Positions 43,001-51,245 of a stretch of 64,000 nt of DNA are shown here, one piece after another; the first letter of the stretch is position 1; each line of letters opens with the position of its first letter. Below the pieces are notes generated by a model. It was not told the origin of the DNA, made no database searches, and worked only from the letters and a program-made list of their open reading frames with translations. The DNA comes from Candidatus Methanoperedentaceae archaeon GB37 (lineage in GTDB: Archaea > Halobacteriota > Methanosarcinia > Methanosarcinales > EX4572-44). The stretch spans positions 958,258 to 1,022,257 of the forward strand of contig LR991653.1 of assembly GCA_905171695.1 (NCBI GenBank). The letters run 5' to 3'. The position numbers and the translations under genes were made by a program.

Positions 43001-44190
43001 ACAACAAACGTGTTATCACTGATAGAGGCGTCAGAACAGTTATAGAGCGTGACGTGCCCGATATCTTTTCCAGTGATCTCGAAACTGCTGTTGTCATGCC
43101 TGTAATACACGATACCGCCGTTCACTCGATTGCTCGTATCAATATCATTCTCATAATTCCCTGTGACATAGAGATTGCGTCCACTGCTGTTCAGATCGGT
43201 ATCACGCAGGGTATTGTTACCAGACGAGGTGATGTACACGCTCCCACTCACAGAGTCCACTATCGTGGAGTTCGTGATGGTGTTCGCATCGGCAGAGGAT
43301 AAGTATATCCCGTAGTTGTTGCTGCTGCCTGCAATACTGAGACCATCGAGACTGTTGCCTGTGGATGATTCAATTCTCACGGCATCGTAACTGGCAGACG
43401 AGTACGTTCCTCGTGTGATGCTCACGTTACTGAACGCGTTGTTGTCCGAGTTATCGATGTAGAGGGCGTGATAATAACATCCTTTCAGAGGGACTGTGAT
43501 ATTCTCAAAGGTGTTGTTATCAGAGTTTGAGAGTCTGATGGCGTAGCTGTACCTGCAGGTGGCACTCGAACTCGTTGATGATGTCTTTATCGTGCAGTCC
43601 CTGAGACTTGCATTCGCAGCCCCGTTCAGGTAGATACCGTGGCAATCGCCACTGGGATGAGTCTCGTCTCCGTGGTCGAGCGTTACATTGGAGAGCGTGA
43701 CCGTTTCATTTGTTTCTATCTTGAAACCTGAGTTGTAGATACAGAAACTGACGGTGGCGTTTGAGAGATTGCCCATGCTACCGCTCTCGTATCGCCAGCC
43801 ATAATACTTTGAGTCAGAATCATACCTTGTGACCGTTGAACCGTTCACATTGAGCGTTCCGTTCTTGCAAACGATGATCGAAGGATACTTCCAGCTACCA
43901 GAGTAGTATCTGTCCATCTGTATCGTCGCATTCTCCACGGCAAGCACAGCACCGTCATTCACAATGATATTCCCAGCAACCTTGCTCACGTTGTTGCTGA
44001 GGAGTGTGCTCCACGTCTCGTCGTTTGCAGTGGTGACGTTGATCTCTCCGTATTCTGCTGCTCTTCCGGGAATGGAGATTATGAGGAGAGAGAGTGTGAA
44101 TATAAGAAATATCTGGGTAGCGCTCGTTATAGATTTCTTCCAAACTTTATCCTTTATCAGATGTCGTCCAGCAGTGAGCCATTGGCACAT
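36814..44190 (-). CDS. Giant multiheme cytochrome 3 (beta-helix + 30-36 hemes)
   Basis: 2458 aa. The N-terminal leader differs from the other two, with a hydrophobic core at about residues 27-43, but it ends in the same AAEYGEINVTTAN motif. Residues 55-930 are NosD/PbH1 beta-helix repeats with many sequons, then a short beta domain, and hemes from residue 1072. I count 30 CX2CH motifs plus irregular ones: CYSGTSNLSCH (CX8CH), CYTYCH and CGYGCH (CX3CH), CNKNNCH and CIIPECH (CX4CH), and CYCH (CX1CH). The six-heme module of giant 1 is present twice. The C-terminal tail is nearly identical to those of the other giants. No anchor is visible, so it is probably secreted. The gene has its own upstream region with a 14-bp palindrome. 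Confidence 0.9.
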   Translation of the reverse strand: MCQWLTAGRHLIKDKVWKKSITSATQIFLIFTLSLLIISIPGRAAEYGEINVTTANDETWSTLLSNNVSKVAGNIIVNDGAVLAVENATIQMDRYYSGSWKYPSIIVCKNGTLNVNGSTVTRYDSDSKYYGWRYESGSMGNLSNATVSFCIYNSGFKIETNETVTLSNVTLDHGDETHPSGDCHGIYLNGAANASLRDCTIKTSSTSSSATCRYSYAIRLSNSDNNTFENITVPLKGCYYHALYIDNSDNNAFSNVSITRGTYSSASYDAVRIESSTGNSLDGLSIAGSSNNYGIYLSSADANTITNSTIVDSVSGSVYITSSGNNTLRDTDLNSSGRNLYVTGNYENDIDTSNRVNGGIVYYRHDNSSFEITGKDIGHVTLYNCSDASISDNTFVVNGDGIRIISSTANITINNNTFQSNNYYGVLLSSSRANITNNTITNTDITAVSLTSSHSSNITNNTVSSSGSSDDNAAGIRLSGSTNNNLIENNITGTGTDGVGIELLSSSNSNNLRDNIITYSGGTYGILLSASSGNDLINNTAKNKDVDGLHLTSNSNYNRVQYNNFSDNSYGGVTIDGGSHNTLTGNTVLSNDGGTAYTPRSGVTILSGTNNSIVGNILSYNSRNGIRVDSAGNRISDNTIVNNSDNGIWIDTDDNTFSNNSITINSGTGYGFYIDFGEYDNYIYQNNTVNGESIYYYYCNSSETVTVEPLTVARVSNVGKITLIKCYDFEITGNTLTNNSYIDGVASSSGIFLYNSSNVTISNNTIEGNYLGVYLYNSSNNTINDTNQINTSENSGVYLNLSDYNNITDNNLALNIINGILLKDSDHNNLACNSVTGSPDGINFTTSLYNNISNSNITNYSSAAIRLIEYSLNNTLINNSHSRGSGAEFDICINDSNYTIIAPNETTAENYTFYLTGDTRLCTLDTVFNKTDVGYEDTSNLTLMWRIDVLSWDNKHVEPIWGNLTVRYGDYSDVGGILIWNGTVSNLNGRLSNNPTEYWGPPTSTDNWLPVIEYKENATGRVDYQSAPMNCTVINQWDRLQGRDTSYRNITVRVRKPGVTIIVNAGYTPNGRCYYCHEEKLTFTDMIHWTKYTENLTDMSDPYTPGRCIDCHDENDSATIPHGTASGNDMLHQHSPGLCYSGTSNLSCHSSNATQSRLQQETQFNQTTHHPLGEGQLGCISCHDNHGTGLRYDLLRTYTNATKKTYNSYDYSLCFTCHLEEKLKAKMTGETNSHLQNYTNQTNFRDEYWWKTGFGDGTPNPYNVHRGHYYYTCYQCHNPHGTNYPATTRPSLAYTYITNLTPPSDEYPSGVYEYQEVLDEANWSNPEMNQGGGLSSPTCGGCHSGARLPSRFIYREYIDYEPAGGAGCVECHDSGRPDAIRPIVNVSAMKIAMHKNLSQWAEDGADLAGTDKNFTEWLEYRNYTATEIANISTDNALCWSCHSTNGTPPNPTFHSDRALLPYRCAKCHGPEAGQPPHTRGRVKAIDNHGPTTKGAGSIYIQTDVGTNGSCEDCHYPSRLPESMIGILQVWKYSSGGWTAYTGRTHNGDVSHYGLNRSQGVNLGIENPLVDTSNCLYCHTNSTQGAIWGNAPNVTDNMYGANTSNLSECYTYCHVLPDYLGNITEETIPNFHNISIYSGGGPDCVECHDVDSPYGVQSLVNSTSISQGIHGNVTNNTIEIIPDIDPRSKPCWGCHTSDGSEPEGMGDRNWVYLPHKRPWSCEDCHTRTSEWVAATGNGESWIASSYPPNGLPPRIYAHHPNSTTVKTNVDGLGRCVDCHTNSIDPHSNDTEAKILGNTIFSNVSHYGTKTDLITPTEDCAICHNSTGNGTKWGGAPQNTHGNFDNYSAPDGCYCHTNDHQTPANFHAESLTAGEGGFDCLRCHNTSGFADARRINGSIFAESIHHLVNNASTMEYSLNRSCWACHFDNGTSADNHSTRRERPYICHDCHNKDNTTLFSNVSDAPEVHNHFKNGTVVAAYWTKPTDSESCMGCHSKSEMLYYYLPDENETTPYYTNFSIVSHYGDNRSDLVDLYDPANSTDYCSYCHKNTSTVFMEYENDKNIVHDRGRGCNKNNCHGDGRLHENTLTRPKTSSKCLSCHELLPSDVQNRSAYKINLTAMNLGVHRDVNINMSSVAGGGGEGSNANNSKCWGCHVIGGVEPVNGHQDTINNGAYLCYDCHNGTVAYQNVSNATPVYNHFKSGVNISACTTAETNSESCGYGCHNLTTMKVPDYDAGETAPYRVNLSQASHYSRSRPEIAIQSNLSDCTWCHRNLSNEFIEIFERSGSPNYTEKIPHATQTAACIIPECHNSGRIHDQNLKIPEITWREECERCHFGLNDSAMNEYYVNETMLNESVHHSVNCTDCHIHRREPVQWHPIEEYYWKWCECCHSYQSDFLNETSRHNVTDAPGESILSSTNCTACHDETGYYNATRYYNSSAEHECRWCHILPDRIFPEGVSV

Positions 44191-44232
44191 CCTATATACA
44201 CATGATGATGATAATACTAATAATTAACGACT

Positions 44233-44246
44233 TGGTCTCGAGACCA
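44233..44246. promoter_or_regulatory. 14-bp perfect palindrome upstream of giant cytochrome 3
   Basis: TGGTCTCGAGACCA lies 43-56 bases before the ATG at 44190. On the minus strand it is followed directly by an AT-rich TTAATTATTAG box A candidate (about 44220-44230). It could be an operator at the BRE position. It is not present before giants 1 or 2. Confidence 0.45.
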
Positions 44247-44287
44247 TCTGTACTCTATAGCTTAGGATGCGCTCTTAAACTCGAGAA

Positions 44288-45601
44288 CTATACTATCTTC
44301 ATCTCTTCGATGCGCAGGGTTGGCGTGATGATGCTACCAAGATTCTTCACATCGCTACCTGCACCGCTGATATTCTGGAGGAGTTCGAAGACGTTACCAG
44401 CTAACATCATCGTCTTTATCGGTTCTCTGATCTCTCCGTCTCGTATAGTGAAACTGTTCCGTGCCTCCACTGAGAAGTCGCCTGTGATCGGGTTTGCTGT
44501 GTGAGCTCCAATAAAACTGTGTATGATCACTCCACTTCTCGTCTCTTCAATAACTCCTGAATCCGGGTACTCTATTATGAAGTTACGAGTAGAGATTACA
44601 GGTGTCTGGTTATACGTGTATCGTATCGCGTTTGCAGTGCTCACCGTCTCGTCCTGATCTGCAGTGTACTTGTCGTAGAGGTATGTCTGGAGCACGCCCT
44701 TCTCAATCACCATCGTTCTCTGCGATGGCGTGCCCTCATCGTCTGTAGCTGCGCTTCTGAGTCCACCTCTCACGAGTCCATCATCTATTATCGTGAGGTC
44801 TTCGCTTGCCACCGTTGTGTGGAGTCTTCCTCTGAGGCTTGAACGGTTCTTCTGCACATTCTCCGCACTGAGAGCAGGCACAAAGGTCTGCTCTAAAAGA
44901 TCTGCTACTGCCATCGGCTGCAGGAGAACCGTAGTTCTCTCTGAAAGGACTTTCGTCGTACCGAGCGATCGTCTCGAAAGCTCTGCTGCACTCTTTCCAA
45001 TCCCGTAAAAGTTTATCCCGTCGATTCTTCTTGAGACCTCGAAGTCGTAAGCCGTTGCCGTCTCTCCATCTCTTCTGCTTATGGTCTCGATATAGGCGTC
45101 TGCAACGGTCGCCTTCTCAAGCGCCTCAACGCCGCTAGTGTTGAGTATCTCATGTTCCGTCGTTGTGCAGGTCACTCTTCCTCTGACAGGACTCGTCTCC
45201 CTCGTTCCTGCCACTCCACGTATCATCTCAAAGGCATGGTCGATACACTCTTCAACACCGATATCTTCGATCTTTCTATCGTAGAGTCCCTTCACAACAG
45301 GGTGTTCCGTCCTCGATGGCAGTCCTCTCCATTTAGGGTTTGACCTTCTGAGTCTTGCCGTCTTGACTGCGAGGGTGGCTGCGTCGCTCAGCCTCTCTTC
45401 CCTGTTGGTGCTTGCAAATCCAACCGCACCATCAACAACCGCGCGGATCCCAACCCCGTGAACGAGGCTCTCCCTCGCAAGCTCTATTGTATCCCGCTTG
45501 ATCTCGATCTCTATGCTGCGGTTCGAGACGGCGTAGACCTCCACCTCGTCTGCACCCGCCCGCTCTCCAAGCCTGAGAGCTTCTTCCAGGTTCAGGTTCA
45601 T
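44288..45601 (-). CDS. tldE: TldE/PmbA-family protein
   Basis: 437 aa, the partner lacking the metal motif in TldD-TldE peptidase heterodimers, which trim peptides and mature some microcins. It shows GVGIRAVVDGAVGFASTN at the N-terminus, QPMAVADLLEQTFVPALSAENV in the centre and IIHSFIGAHTANPITGDFSVEARNSF in two parts near the end, all typical of PmbA/TldE. The start ATG overlaps the tldD stop by 4 bases. It is last in the lonB-tldD-tldE set. Confidence 0.92.
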   Translation of the reverse strand: MNLNLEEALRLGERAGADEVEVYAVSNRSIEIEIKRDTIELARESLVHGVGIRAVVDGAVGFASTNREERLSDAATLAVKTARLRRSNPKWRGLPSRTEHPVVKGLYDRKIEDIGVEECIDHAFEMIRGVAGTRETSPVRGRVTCTTTEHEILNTSGVEALEKATVADAYIETISRRDGETATAYDFEVSRRIDGINFYGIGKSAAELSRRSLGTTKVLSERTTVLLQPMAVADLLEQTFVPALSAENVQKNRSSLRGRLHTTVASEDLTIIDDGLVRGGLRSAATDDEGTPSQRTMVIEKGVLQTYLYDKYTADQDETVSTANAIRYTYNQTPVISTRNFIIEYPDSGVIEETRSGVIIHSFIGAHTANPITGDFSVEARNSFTIRDGEIREPIKTMMLAGNVFELLQNISGAGSDVKNLGSIITPTLRIEEMKIV

Positions 45602-46935
45602 CCGCTGCCTCCAACGATCGCTCTCTTCACAAGCACGTGCGGGGCGCCATCACTCACAGGGACTACCTGACCGGCCTTCCCGCACTGCCCTGAGTGCATC
45701 TTGAGGTCTGACCCGACAGCAACGACCTCGTTTAGCATCTCAAGTATGTCTCCTGAGAGCGAGACGTCCTTCAAGAGTGTCTTGAGTTCATGATCCTCGA
45801 TCAGATATCCACGCTCGGCATTGAACTGGAATATGCCGTCCCCAGGGTCGACCTGCCCACCACGGGATCCTATGAGATAGACCCCACACTCGATCTCTTC
45901 AAGCATCTCCTCAAAGGTGCTCTCCCCCTTATCGATGTAGGTGTTGCTCATCCGTACGATCGGACGGGAAGACCCATCGGCTCTCGCATTGCACGAGACG
46001 CCGCCGAGCCGACCAGCCGTCTCTCTGTTGTGGAGATAGCTCCTGAGAAGACCATTCTCTATCACCACTGTCTTCCTCGGCTCTGCTCCTTCATCATCAA
46101 ATGGATAGTAACCGTATTCGTGGATTGTAGGGTCGTCGCAGACCGTTATAAGTGGTGACCCAACCATGGTGTTCAGCCGTCCCTCAAAGACCGAGTACCC
46201 CTCAAGTACGTGGTCCGCCTCTGCTGCATGCCCCACAGCCTCGTGGATGAATACACCTGCAAGCTCAGGGTCGAGGATGACAGGCATAAGACCGCCTCGC
46301 GCGCTCCTGGCACCAAGAAGGCTCTTCGCAATATCTGCCGTCTCTGATGCGATCACGAGGGGGTCTTCTCTATCGAAGAGTTCAAAGCCTGAGACTGCAA
46401 AACGGCTCTCTCTTGCCGCCTGATAATCCCCGTTCTCGTGCGCCACCGCCGTGATCGAGAAACCGATGCGCGGCAGGGTATAACATCCTCTCACACCGTC
46501 TGAGTTACTGTACTCTACGCTGACCTCTGACTCACTGTATACCGTGCGCACACTTGAAACTCCGGGTTTCTGGGCAGACCCTGATATCTCTCGCACCAGC
46601 TCCATCTTCTCTTCTATATCGACATCTTCCGGGTTCTTTCTGATCGTTGGAAGGTCTCTCACGAGAGGCTTCTTGATCGGCGCAAGCTCGATTCGACCCT
46701 TCTTCTCTCTCTCACCCGCTGCCTTTGCAAGTCTCACAGCCTCCTTTAAGGCTTCTCTTAACCCATCCGGGCTCTCAGTTGTGACAAGCCCCCATGCACC
46801 ACCCACGAGTGCGCGGACGCTTGCACCTCTTATGAAGCTATGGCTTGTCTCTTTGATCTCGTCATTGTCGAGAACTATACTGCTCGCTCGTGTGTCAATG
46901 ATCCTGATATCGTAGAAGTCAGGCTCCACTCTCAC
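45598..46935 (-). CDS. tldD: TldD metallopeptidase
   Basis: 445 aa with the zinc motif HEAVGH at residues 231-236 (HExxxH), followed by AEADHVLEG, and C-terminal SRGGQVDPGDGIFQFNAE. These are the TldD hallmarks. With TldE it forms a protease that takes unfolded peptides through a narrow pore. The start is GTG 46935, overlapping the lonB stop (GTGTGA), so the operon is translationally coupled. Pairing with LonB suggests a protein-degradation role in which Lon products could be trimmed further; this is inference. Confidence 0.94.
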   Translation of the reverse strand: MRVEPDFYDIRIIDTRASSIVLDNDEIKETSHSFIRGASVRALVGGAWGLVTTESPDGLREALKEAVRLAKAAGEREKKGRIELAPIKKPLVRDLPTIRKNPEDVDIEEKMELVREISGSAQKPGVSSVRTVYSESEVSVEYSNSDGVRGCYTLPRIGFSITAVAHENGDYQAARESRFAVSGFELFDREDPLVIASETADIAKSLLGARSARGGLMPVILDPELAGVFIHEAVGHAAEADHVLEGYSVFEGRLNTMVGSPLITVCDDPTIHEYGYYPFDDEGAEPRKTVVIENGLLRSYLHNRETAGRLGGVSCNARADGSSRPIVRMSNTYIDKGESTFEEMLEEIECGVYLIGSRGGQVDPGDGIFQFNAERGYLIEDHELKTLLKDVSLSGDILEMLNEVVAVGSDLKMHSGQCGKAGQVVPVSDGAPHVLVKRAIVGGSG

Positions 46936-48845
46936 ACCTTCTGGGGCGCTGGCACAGGCGTTATATCAACGCTCATCGTCTTTGCAACATCTCTTAAGAG
47001 ATTCACCAGTCTTCGTTTTCTCTCCCCGACAAACGTGTTCTCAAGCACCTCGACAATCGTTGATACCGGGATGATCTTGATCTTATCAATGTACTCCTTC
47101 TCGATGAGCACATCGCCCATATTCATCCGTGGTATTATGACCTTCTTCATTCCAGCCTGGGCTGCAGCCTCGATCTTATACGTAACACCTCCGACCGGAA
47201 GGACGTCACCACGAACCGAGAGCGAGCCTGTCATCGCAACGCTCTGATCAACTGGAATGTTCTCGATCGCCGAGAGAACGGCTGTGGCTATGGATATACT
47301 CGCAGAGTCGCCTTCCACACCTTCATACGTCCCGATGAACTGGATATGAATATCCATATCGGCAATATCCTGACCTGTTACCTTCTTTACGAAGGCTGAG
47401 ACGTTCTGCACAGCCTCGCGCGCAATCGACTTGAGCCTGCCTGTCGCGATCAGATGCCCCTCTGACTTTGAAGTGGTCGGTGTGACCTCTGCCATTATCG
47501 GCAGGACGATGCCAGAGTCCTCGCCCATCACTGCAAGCCCGTTCACCCTCCCGACCGAAGCGCCACTGCTCTTGAAGATCTGATACTCCTTTCTCCGCTC
47601 AAGAGTGTTATTGGCAAGCTGCTGCTCAACCGAGAGTGCAATATGCTTGGCTTTCAACACATGCTCTGCCGTTGTAAGCTCAGAGCCATCGCCGCGAGCA
47701 AGATCACCAGCCACCCGCACAAGCCCGCCAAGATCCCGAAGCTTCAATGTAAGATGCCTCTTTCTCCCTGCTCTCCTTCTTGCCTCACGTATGATCTCTT
47801 CCACGGCATCACGCGTGAAGTGAGGTATCTTACCATCCCGCAACACCTCCTGTGCCACAAAATGCACAAGTTTCTTCCGATTTTCAGGATTGTCAGGCAT
47901 GTCATCGCTCATATACACCTCGTACCCGTATCCCTTGATCCTTGAGCGAAGCGCAGGATGCATACCCCGAAGAGCGTCCAGGTTTCCAGCCGAGATCATG
48001 ATGAAATCACATGGGACAGGATCTGTCTTTACCATGGCACCAGAGCTTCTCTCAGACTGGCCTGTGATCGCAAACTCCTTCTCCTGCAGTGCCGTTAAGA
48101 GATTCTGCTGGGACTCGATCCGAAGCGTGTTGATCTCATCGATGAAGAGAACACCCTTATGTGCCTTGTGAATTGCACCGGCCTCTACACGATCATGGCT
48201 CGGAGTCTCAAGCCCACCTGACTGGAATGGATCGTGACGCACATCACCAAGAAGCGCACCAGCATGCGAGCCTGTAGCATCGATAAAAGGTGCAGTCTCC
48301 CTATCTGCATTGGAGACGAGAAGCTTCGGTATCATAGATTCCTCCTTCGGGATGAACTGGCGCATCATCATGGCTATCAGCACTGCAGCAATTATACCAA
48401 GGAGTATCATACCGGTGAAGAAAGAGTATCCAACGATTCCGAGTATCAAGAGCATAGCGAACATGTTGCGAGCCTGTCCGCGCTTTCGTGCTTCAAGCTT
48501 ATGTGCCTCCACAATCTCCTTTCCCTTCCCAGCAGGAACCACACGAATCTTCGGGTTATTGGGATCCTCACTGTTGGGATAGACGAGCACATCCTGCAAC
48601 TCTTCTTTTGGCAATAACTCTGCCAGTGCCTTTCCAAGCATCGACTTGCCAGTGCCAGGCGTTCCAAGCATCATCATATGGCGGCGCTGGGTTGCTGCCT
48701 TTCTCACAACCTCCACAGCGTGCTCCTGACCGATCACCTGATCTATCAGCCTCTCAGGGACCTCGATCTCCTCAGTCGATTCAAACTCCAGATCGCCAAA
48801 GAGGTCTTCATCCATATCTTCACTCATATTATCGTTGTCATCCAT
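46932..48845 (-). CDS. lonB: LonB membrane-bound ATP-dependent protease
   Basis: 637 aa, archaeal LonB type without the bacterial N-terminal domain. Walker A is GTPGTGKS at residues 61-68. Two membrane helices (about 128-165) are inserted in the AAA+ module between Walker A and Walker B (GVLFIDEIN), as usual for LonB. The catalytic Ser is in EGDSAS (S514) and the Lys in TYKIEAA (K557), 43 residues apart as in other Lon proteases. The start is ATG 48845, though a second Met (residue 7) is possible. The region 48846-49009 upstream is non-coding and AT-rich. Confidence 0.95.
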   Translation of the reverse strand: MDDNDNMSEDMDEDLFGDLEFESTEEIEVPERLIDQVIGQEHAVEVVRKAATQRRHMMMLGTPGTGKSMLGKALAELLPKEELQDVLVYPNSEDPNNPKIRVVPAGKGKEIVEAHKLEARKRGQARNMFAMLLILGIVGYSFFTGMILLGIIAAVLIAMMMRQFIPKEESMIPKLLVSNADRETAPFIDATGSHAGALLGDVRHDPFQSGGLETPSHDRVEAGAIHKAHKGVLFIDEINTLRIESQQNLLTALQEKEFAITGQSERSSGAMVKTDPVPCDFIMISAGNLDALRGMHPALRSRIKGYGYEVYMSDDMPDNPENRKKLVHFVAQEVLRDGKIPHFTRDAVEEIIREARRRAGRKRHLTLKLRDLGGLVRVAGDLARGDGSELTTAEHVLKAKHIALSVEQQLANNTLERRKEYQIFKSSGASVGRVNGLAVMGEDSGIVLPIMAEVTPTTSKSEGHLIATGRLKSIAREAVQNVSAFVKKVTGQDIADMDIHIQFIGTYEGVEGDSASISIATAVLSAIENIPVDQSVAMTGSLSVRGDVLPVGGVTYKIEAAAQAGMKKVIIPRMNMGDVLIEKEYIDKIKIIPVSTIVEVLENTFVGERKRRLVNLLRDVAKTMSVDITPVPAPQKV

Positions 48846-49009
48846 AGATAATCACAGGTAAGTATAAAGATCCATAGTAGTATCCTATAACTCCAATATC
48901 AAATTGTCTAATATCATTGCAGATATGATTTAAAGATATCGTAACTCTCTCACCCTCAGGCTTTAAAACTGAAAAGCCAATCGAGGGATGCAGAGGTGGT
49001 TGAAGCCTC

Positions 49010-49693
49010 TCACTCCATCTGCTGGAGAAGCTCCACGATCTCTTCGTACTCTGCAGCGCCATCGATCTCTATGATCACTTTTTCATCTTCTGTTTCGAGC
49101 ACGAAGTCATCACCAGGGTATATCGCGCTTGCAATGATGGTCGAACCTGAGGCGCTCCACGTGGTGAGCACTCCTTTAACTGGGATGGTGGTCTTCTCAC
49201 TGATGGGTATCTCTCCAGCGTATATCTTTGCTTCTGCGCTCTTCCCATCTCTCACCTCTATCGTTGTCATGTTAACCTGGTGGAAGTCTTTGAGACCCAT
49301 CGCTCCTGCCATCTCTTCTACCTGTGACCCTGCCATTTCCAGTACCAGCTGTGATGGGAGTGGAATACCTGAAGGGAGAACGATCCGCATGGCAAGGATG
49401 TGCGCAGTGAGATTCTGTGGTGGTCTTCTGTACACTCCGATCTGATCCATCAGATATTCCTCCAGTTCTCGGTCTGCATAGGTGATCCTCGCAGTGTTGA
49501 TCTGTATCTCTCGCCCACCGATCTCGAAACTCTTCGAGTCTCTCACAACATCTCCAACCTGCACCCAGCCATTCTCTTCAAGCACTTGAGAATCGATCGC
49601 TGGAGGGGCTGCAACAGGTGTTTCAAGACAACCTGAGAGCACGATAGCGAGCACGAGTAGAGGTATAACGAGAGACTTCTCCAGATTCTTCAT
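49010..49693 (-). CDS. Lipoprotein of unknown function
   Basis: 227 aa. A signal sequence ending in LSGC marks a lipid-anchored outer-face protein. A beta-rich domain follows, with a helical MAGSQVEEMAGAMGLKDF stretch in the middle and an acidic end. The type resembles the DUF6517 lipoproteins of haloarchaea and methanogens, but I am not sure. It is divergent from the HacA-like gene and stands alone on its strand. Confidence 0.75.
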   Translation of the reverse strand: MKNLEKSLVIPLLVLAIVLSGCLETPVAAPPAIDSQVLEENGWVQVGDVVRDSKSFEIGGREIQINTARITYADRELEEYLMDQIGVYRRPPQNLTAHILAMRIVLPSGIPLPSQLVLEMAGSQVEEMAGAMGLKDFHQVNMTTIEVRDGKSAEAKIYAGEIPISEKTTIPVKGVLTTWSASGSTIIASAIYPGDDFVLETEDEKVIIEIDGAAEYEEIVELLQQME

Positions 49694-49806
49694 TGATATG
49701 CACCATTATTCTTTTTATCATACAAAAGTATAGCGTTATTGGTCTTACCCTTACCATCGGTTTTATTAATCACCTCTCCCATCTGGTGGGAGTTGTCTGT
49801 TGATTA

Positions 49807-49814
49807 ACTTATAC
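49807..49814 (+). promoter_or_regulatory. Box A of HacA-like gene, leaderless arrangement
   Basis: ACTTATAC is centred about 26 bases before the ATG at 49836, the normal distance to a transcription start, and no ribosome site is present. The mRNA is therefore probably leaderless. A CTCCCA/TGGGAG inverted repeat lies just upstream (49776-49792). Confidence 0.45.
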
Positions 49815-49835
49815 TGTTTGCTGAGTTGATTCTGG

Positions 49836-51101
49836 ATGGAGACGACGATTTCAGAAAAGATCCTTTCAAAGGCAAGTGGAAGGGACGTTAGAGCTGGCGA
49901 TTTCGTACTTGCAGATATCGATTGTGCCATGATACATGATATCACAGGTCCTCTCGCTGTTGAAGGCTTCTACGAGATCATGCGTGAGAAGGACGACCCA
50001 CGTGTCTGGGATCCTCAGCGAATCGTTATGCTCTTTGATCACCAGGTCCCTGCCGACTCACTCAACGCTGCAGAGAATCATATTCTTCTCAGACGCTTTG
50101 CAGATGAACAGGGCATAATCAATTATGACGTCTTTGCAGGCGTATGCCACCAGGTACTGCCTGAGAAAGGGCACGTTACCCCTGGAAGCCTCATCGTTGG
50201 CTCTGACTCGCATACGTGCACCTACGGCGCACTCGGCGCATTCTCCACAGGCGTTGGAAGCACCGATATGGCAGCAGTCTTTGCCACTGGCAAACTCTGG
50301 TTCAAAGTGCCTGAAACGATGCGATTCGAGATCTCTGGAAGATTCGCCGAGCATGTCTACTCCAAAGACCTTATTCTCCATATCATAGGCGATGTAGGCG
50401 TTGAAGGATGCAGATACATGGCTGTAGAGTACGCCGGCCCAACCATTCGAGGGATGAACATCTCTGAGCGGATGACACTCTCAAACATGGCAATCGAGAT
50501 GGGTGGAAAAACAGGCATCATAGAACCAGATAGAATAACCGAGTCCTACCTCAGAGAGCGAATCCCCAACTTCAAGCTTGACCCCTACTGGAAGAGTGAC
50601 CCAGATGCGAACTCTCAGAGAGTCCACTACGATGTGAGCGATCTTGAGCCGATGGTTGCATGCCCACACAACGTCGACAATGTAAAACCTGTCCGAGAAG
50701 TGGCAGGAACGAGAGTGGATCAGATCTTCCTTGGATCATGCACCAACGGGAGGTTCGAAGACCTCGAAGTCGCAGCCAAAATAATGGGAACCGAACCCGT
50801 TGCAAAAGGCGTGCGCATGATCGTGATACCAGCTTCAAGAACCGAGTACCTGAAAGCTCTCAAGGCAGGATATATTGAACAATTCATTGAAGCAGGTGCA
50901 ATCGTAGAATCAGCATGCTGCGGGCCCTGCATGGGAGGCTCACTCGGACTACTCGGAGACGGTGAAGTCTCACTCTCAACCTCCAATCGCAACTTCAGAG
51001 GACGCCAAGGCAGTGCCAAAGCATCAATATACCTCTCATCACCAGCCACAGCAGCAGCATCAGCCATAACCGGTGAAATCACAGACCCACGAGAGATCTA
51101 A
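49836..51101 (+). CDS. Isopropylmalate / homoaconitate dehydratase large subunit (HacA/LeuC type)
   Basis: 421 aa aconitase-superfamily large subunit. Cluster ligands are C302 (GSCTNGR) and C362/C365 (CCGPC). [28 protein letters not shown] and GVGSTDMAA line the substrate and cluster site. At this length it is of the archaeal two-subunit kind used in leucine synthesis (isopropylmalate) or in 2-oxosuberate synthesis for coenzyme B (homoaconitate). I cannot tell which from sequence alone. The small subunit is not adjacent. The 144 bases after its stop hold no clear feature. Confidence 0.87.
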   Translation: METTISEKILSKASGRDVRAGDFVLADIDCAMIHDITGPLAVEGFYEIMREKDDPRVWDPQRIVMLFDHQVPADSLNAAENHILLRRFADEQGIINYDVFAGVCHQVLPEKGHVTPGSLIVGSDSHTCTYGALGAFSTGVGSTDMAAVFATGKLWFKVPETMRFEISGRFAEHVYSKDLILHIIGDVGVEGCRYMAVEYAGPTIRGMNISERMTLSNMAIEMGGKTGIIEPDRITESYLRERIPNFKLDPYWKSDPDANSQRVHYDVSDLEPMVACPHNVDNVKPVREVAGTRVDQIFLGSCTNGRFEDLEVAAKIMGTEPVAKGVRMIVIPASRTEYLKALKAGYIEQFIEAGAIVESACCGPCMGGSLGLLGDGEVSLSTSNRNFRGRQGSAKASIYLSSPATAAASAITGEITDPREI

Positions 51102-51245
51102 AACCCCACAACCCAAGACATTCAAAAAAGAATGGTATCTGGACGGATTTTACGCTAACGATCCCTCCTAACCATCACTCCGCCAGGTTTACGGGTTTAA
51201 TTCTCCTAATAAACGCCTTCTGGACGGATTAGAAACAAAACCATG

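Noticed and set aside
18775-44190. Many plus-strand and frame-shifted ORFs of 60-165 codons, some Cys/His-rich
   Set aside because: They are shadows of the giant cytochrome genes; the real frame has regular CxxCH motifs, signal sequences and no stops over thousands of codons.
18775-44190. S-layer domain fused to the giant cytochromes, as in some ANME proteins
   Set aside because: I see beta-helix, Ig-like and DUF2341-like regions but nothing with the S-layer signature or a C-terminal membrane helix; a profile search would settle it.
48838-49062. 74-codon minus ORF between the lipoprotein gene and lonB
   Set aside because: Overlaps the lipoprotein 3' end and lacks a ribosome site, family motifs or protein-like composition.
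49776-49792. CTCCCA/TGGGAG hairpin as a riboswitch or attenuator of the HacA-like gene
   Set aside because: It lies upstream of the likely box A, so it would not be in the mRNA; a protein site is possible but unsupported.
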